From NCBI GenBank assembly GCA_016222925.1, contig JACRQB010000242.1:1-5536 (forward strand): a stretch of DNA of 5,536 bases. Direction: 5' to 3'. The notes under the pieces were generated by a model. The model saw only the letters and a list, made by a program, of their open reading frames with translations, made no database searches and was not told the origin of the DNA. Source of the DNA: Nitrospirota bacterium. Its GTDB lineage: Bacteria; Nitrospirota; Nitrospiria; Nitrospirales; Nitrospiraceae. The translations under genes were made by a program, and so were the position numbers. Below, one piece after another: positions 4,953-5,536 of this stretch; the first letter of the stretch is position 1; every line of letters begins with the position of its first letter.

Positions 4953-5536
4953 ATGGGTCTCGCAGGTGGAAAAGTTGAGGTCGCGCCACAGCGCCGATTG
5001 GGCGAAGGCGTCGTCATAGAAAGAGCACGCATGAGGCTGAATGAGAGATTGGCAAAGCAGTATCGTGAATTCAAGGCTTGGATCAAGCTGATTACCTTCT
5101 ATGAGCTTGCGGTAGGGATGAAGTCGACGCTGAGCCATCTCATTCACTACAAGCCGATCACGCTGCAGTATCCGCATGAGAAGCGGATTCTGCCTGACAA
5201 TTATCGCGGTATGTTGGCCTTGTTACGGTATGACGATGGAACCGAGAAGTGCGTCGGGTGCGATCTCTGCGAGGCCGCCTGTCCCTCTCGCGTCATTGCC
5301 GTGGTGAGCGCCGAAGTGCCGGAGGAGCCGACGAAGCGATATGCGCGAGAGTATTGGATGGATATGACGCGCTGTTTGTTTTGTGGCCTGTGTGTGCAAG
5401 CATGCCCGGTCGATGCCCTTGCGATGACGAAGGAATATGAGTGGGCGGTGTACAACAAGCGGGACTTGCTCCTCAATAAGCAGCAGCTGTTGGCGATCGG
5501 AGATCGCACGTTTCAGACACGCGAGAAACGGCTGGA
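4953..5536 (+). CDS. nuoI: NADH:quinone oxidoreductase subunit I (3' partial)
   Basis: The frame runs from ATG 4953 past the window edge; 194 residues are visible. NuoI is the peripheral-arm subunit of complex I carrying iron-sulfur clusters N6a and N6b, which relay electrons towards NuoB and quinone. Both 4Fe-4S motifs are intact: C100-VG-C103-DL-C106-EAA-C110-P and C141-LF-C144-GL-C147-VQA-C151-P. Flanking family signatures are HYKPITLQYPHEK (65-77), LPDNYRGMLALLRYDDGTEKC (80-100) and YEWAVYNKRDLLLNKQQLL (162-180). Relative to E. coli NuoI, homology begins near residue 41, leaving a charged N-terminal extension (RARMRLNERLAKQYREF). The ATG at 5031 (M27) is an alternative start; neither start has a clear Shine-Dalgarno. 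The 4953 start abuts the upstream stop, which suggests coupling. The usual upstream neighbour nuoH is absent; the preceding gene is a small exported protein. Confidence 0.93.
   Translation, partial: MGLAGGKVEVAPQRRLGEGVVIERARMRLNERLAKQYREFKAWIKLITFYELAVGMKSTLSHLIHYKPITLQYPHEKRILPDNYRGMLALLRYDDGTEKCVGCDLCEAACPSRVIAVVSAEVPEEPTKRYAREYWMDMTRCLFCGLCVQACPVDALAMTKEYEWAVYNKRDLLLNKQQLLAIGDRTFQTREKRL

Overview
The window looks like ordinary chromosomal DNA from a Gram-negative, respiring bacterium of moderate GC. The complex I subunit gene, two proteins with Sec-type signal peptides and a KimA-type potassium transporter would fit a Nitrospira-like (Nitrospirota) or proteobacterial genome. That placement is an impression from protein style, not from a marker gene. 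I see no rRNA, tRNA, CRISPR array, insertion sequence or phage gene.

Layout, left to right. (1) The 3' end of an unrecognised plus-strand gene (2-178). (2) A mostly empty stretch (179-568) with one plausible promoter (350-379) and, just downstream, a possible 39-residue, very basic peptide (389-508). (3) A minus-strand gene (569-1243) for a 224-residue protein whose layout resembles the PD-(D/E)XK nuclease fold but whose usual catalytic lysine is missing. It is clearly lower in GC than the transporter gene and may be acquired. (4) A two-gene minus-strand operon: a KimA-like K+ transporter of the APC superfamily (2216-4030), followed after 2 nt by a secreted Ig-like protein (1374-2213) whose ribosome-binding site overlaps the kimA stop codon. 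(5) A divergent intergenic region of about 620 bp (4031-4649) with a candidate promoter on each strand, a 12-bp palindrome and short GTGAC repeats. (6) A plus-strand pair: a 100-residue exported protein (4650-4952) whose stop codon is directly followed by the ATG of nuoI (4953 to the window edge), the two-cluster ferredoxin subunit of NADH:quinone oxidoreductase.

How the genes fit together: the firmly identified functions are K+ import (kimA) and respiratory electron transfer (nuoI). Each is tightly coupled to an uncharacterised exported protein, and these pairings are the most informative novelty here. The nuclease-like gene stands alone. I found no convincing multi-gene defence or otherwise new system.
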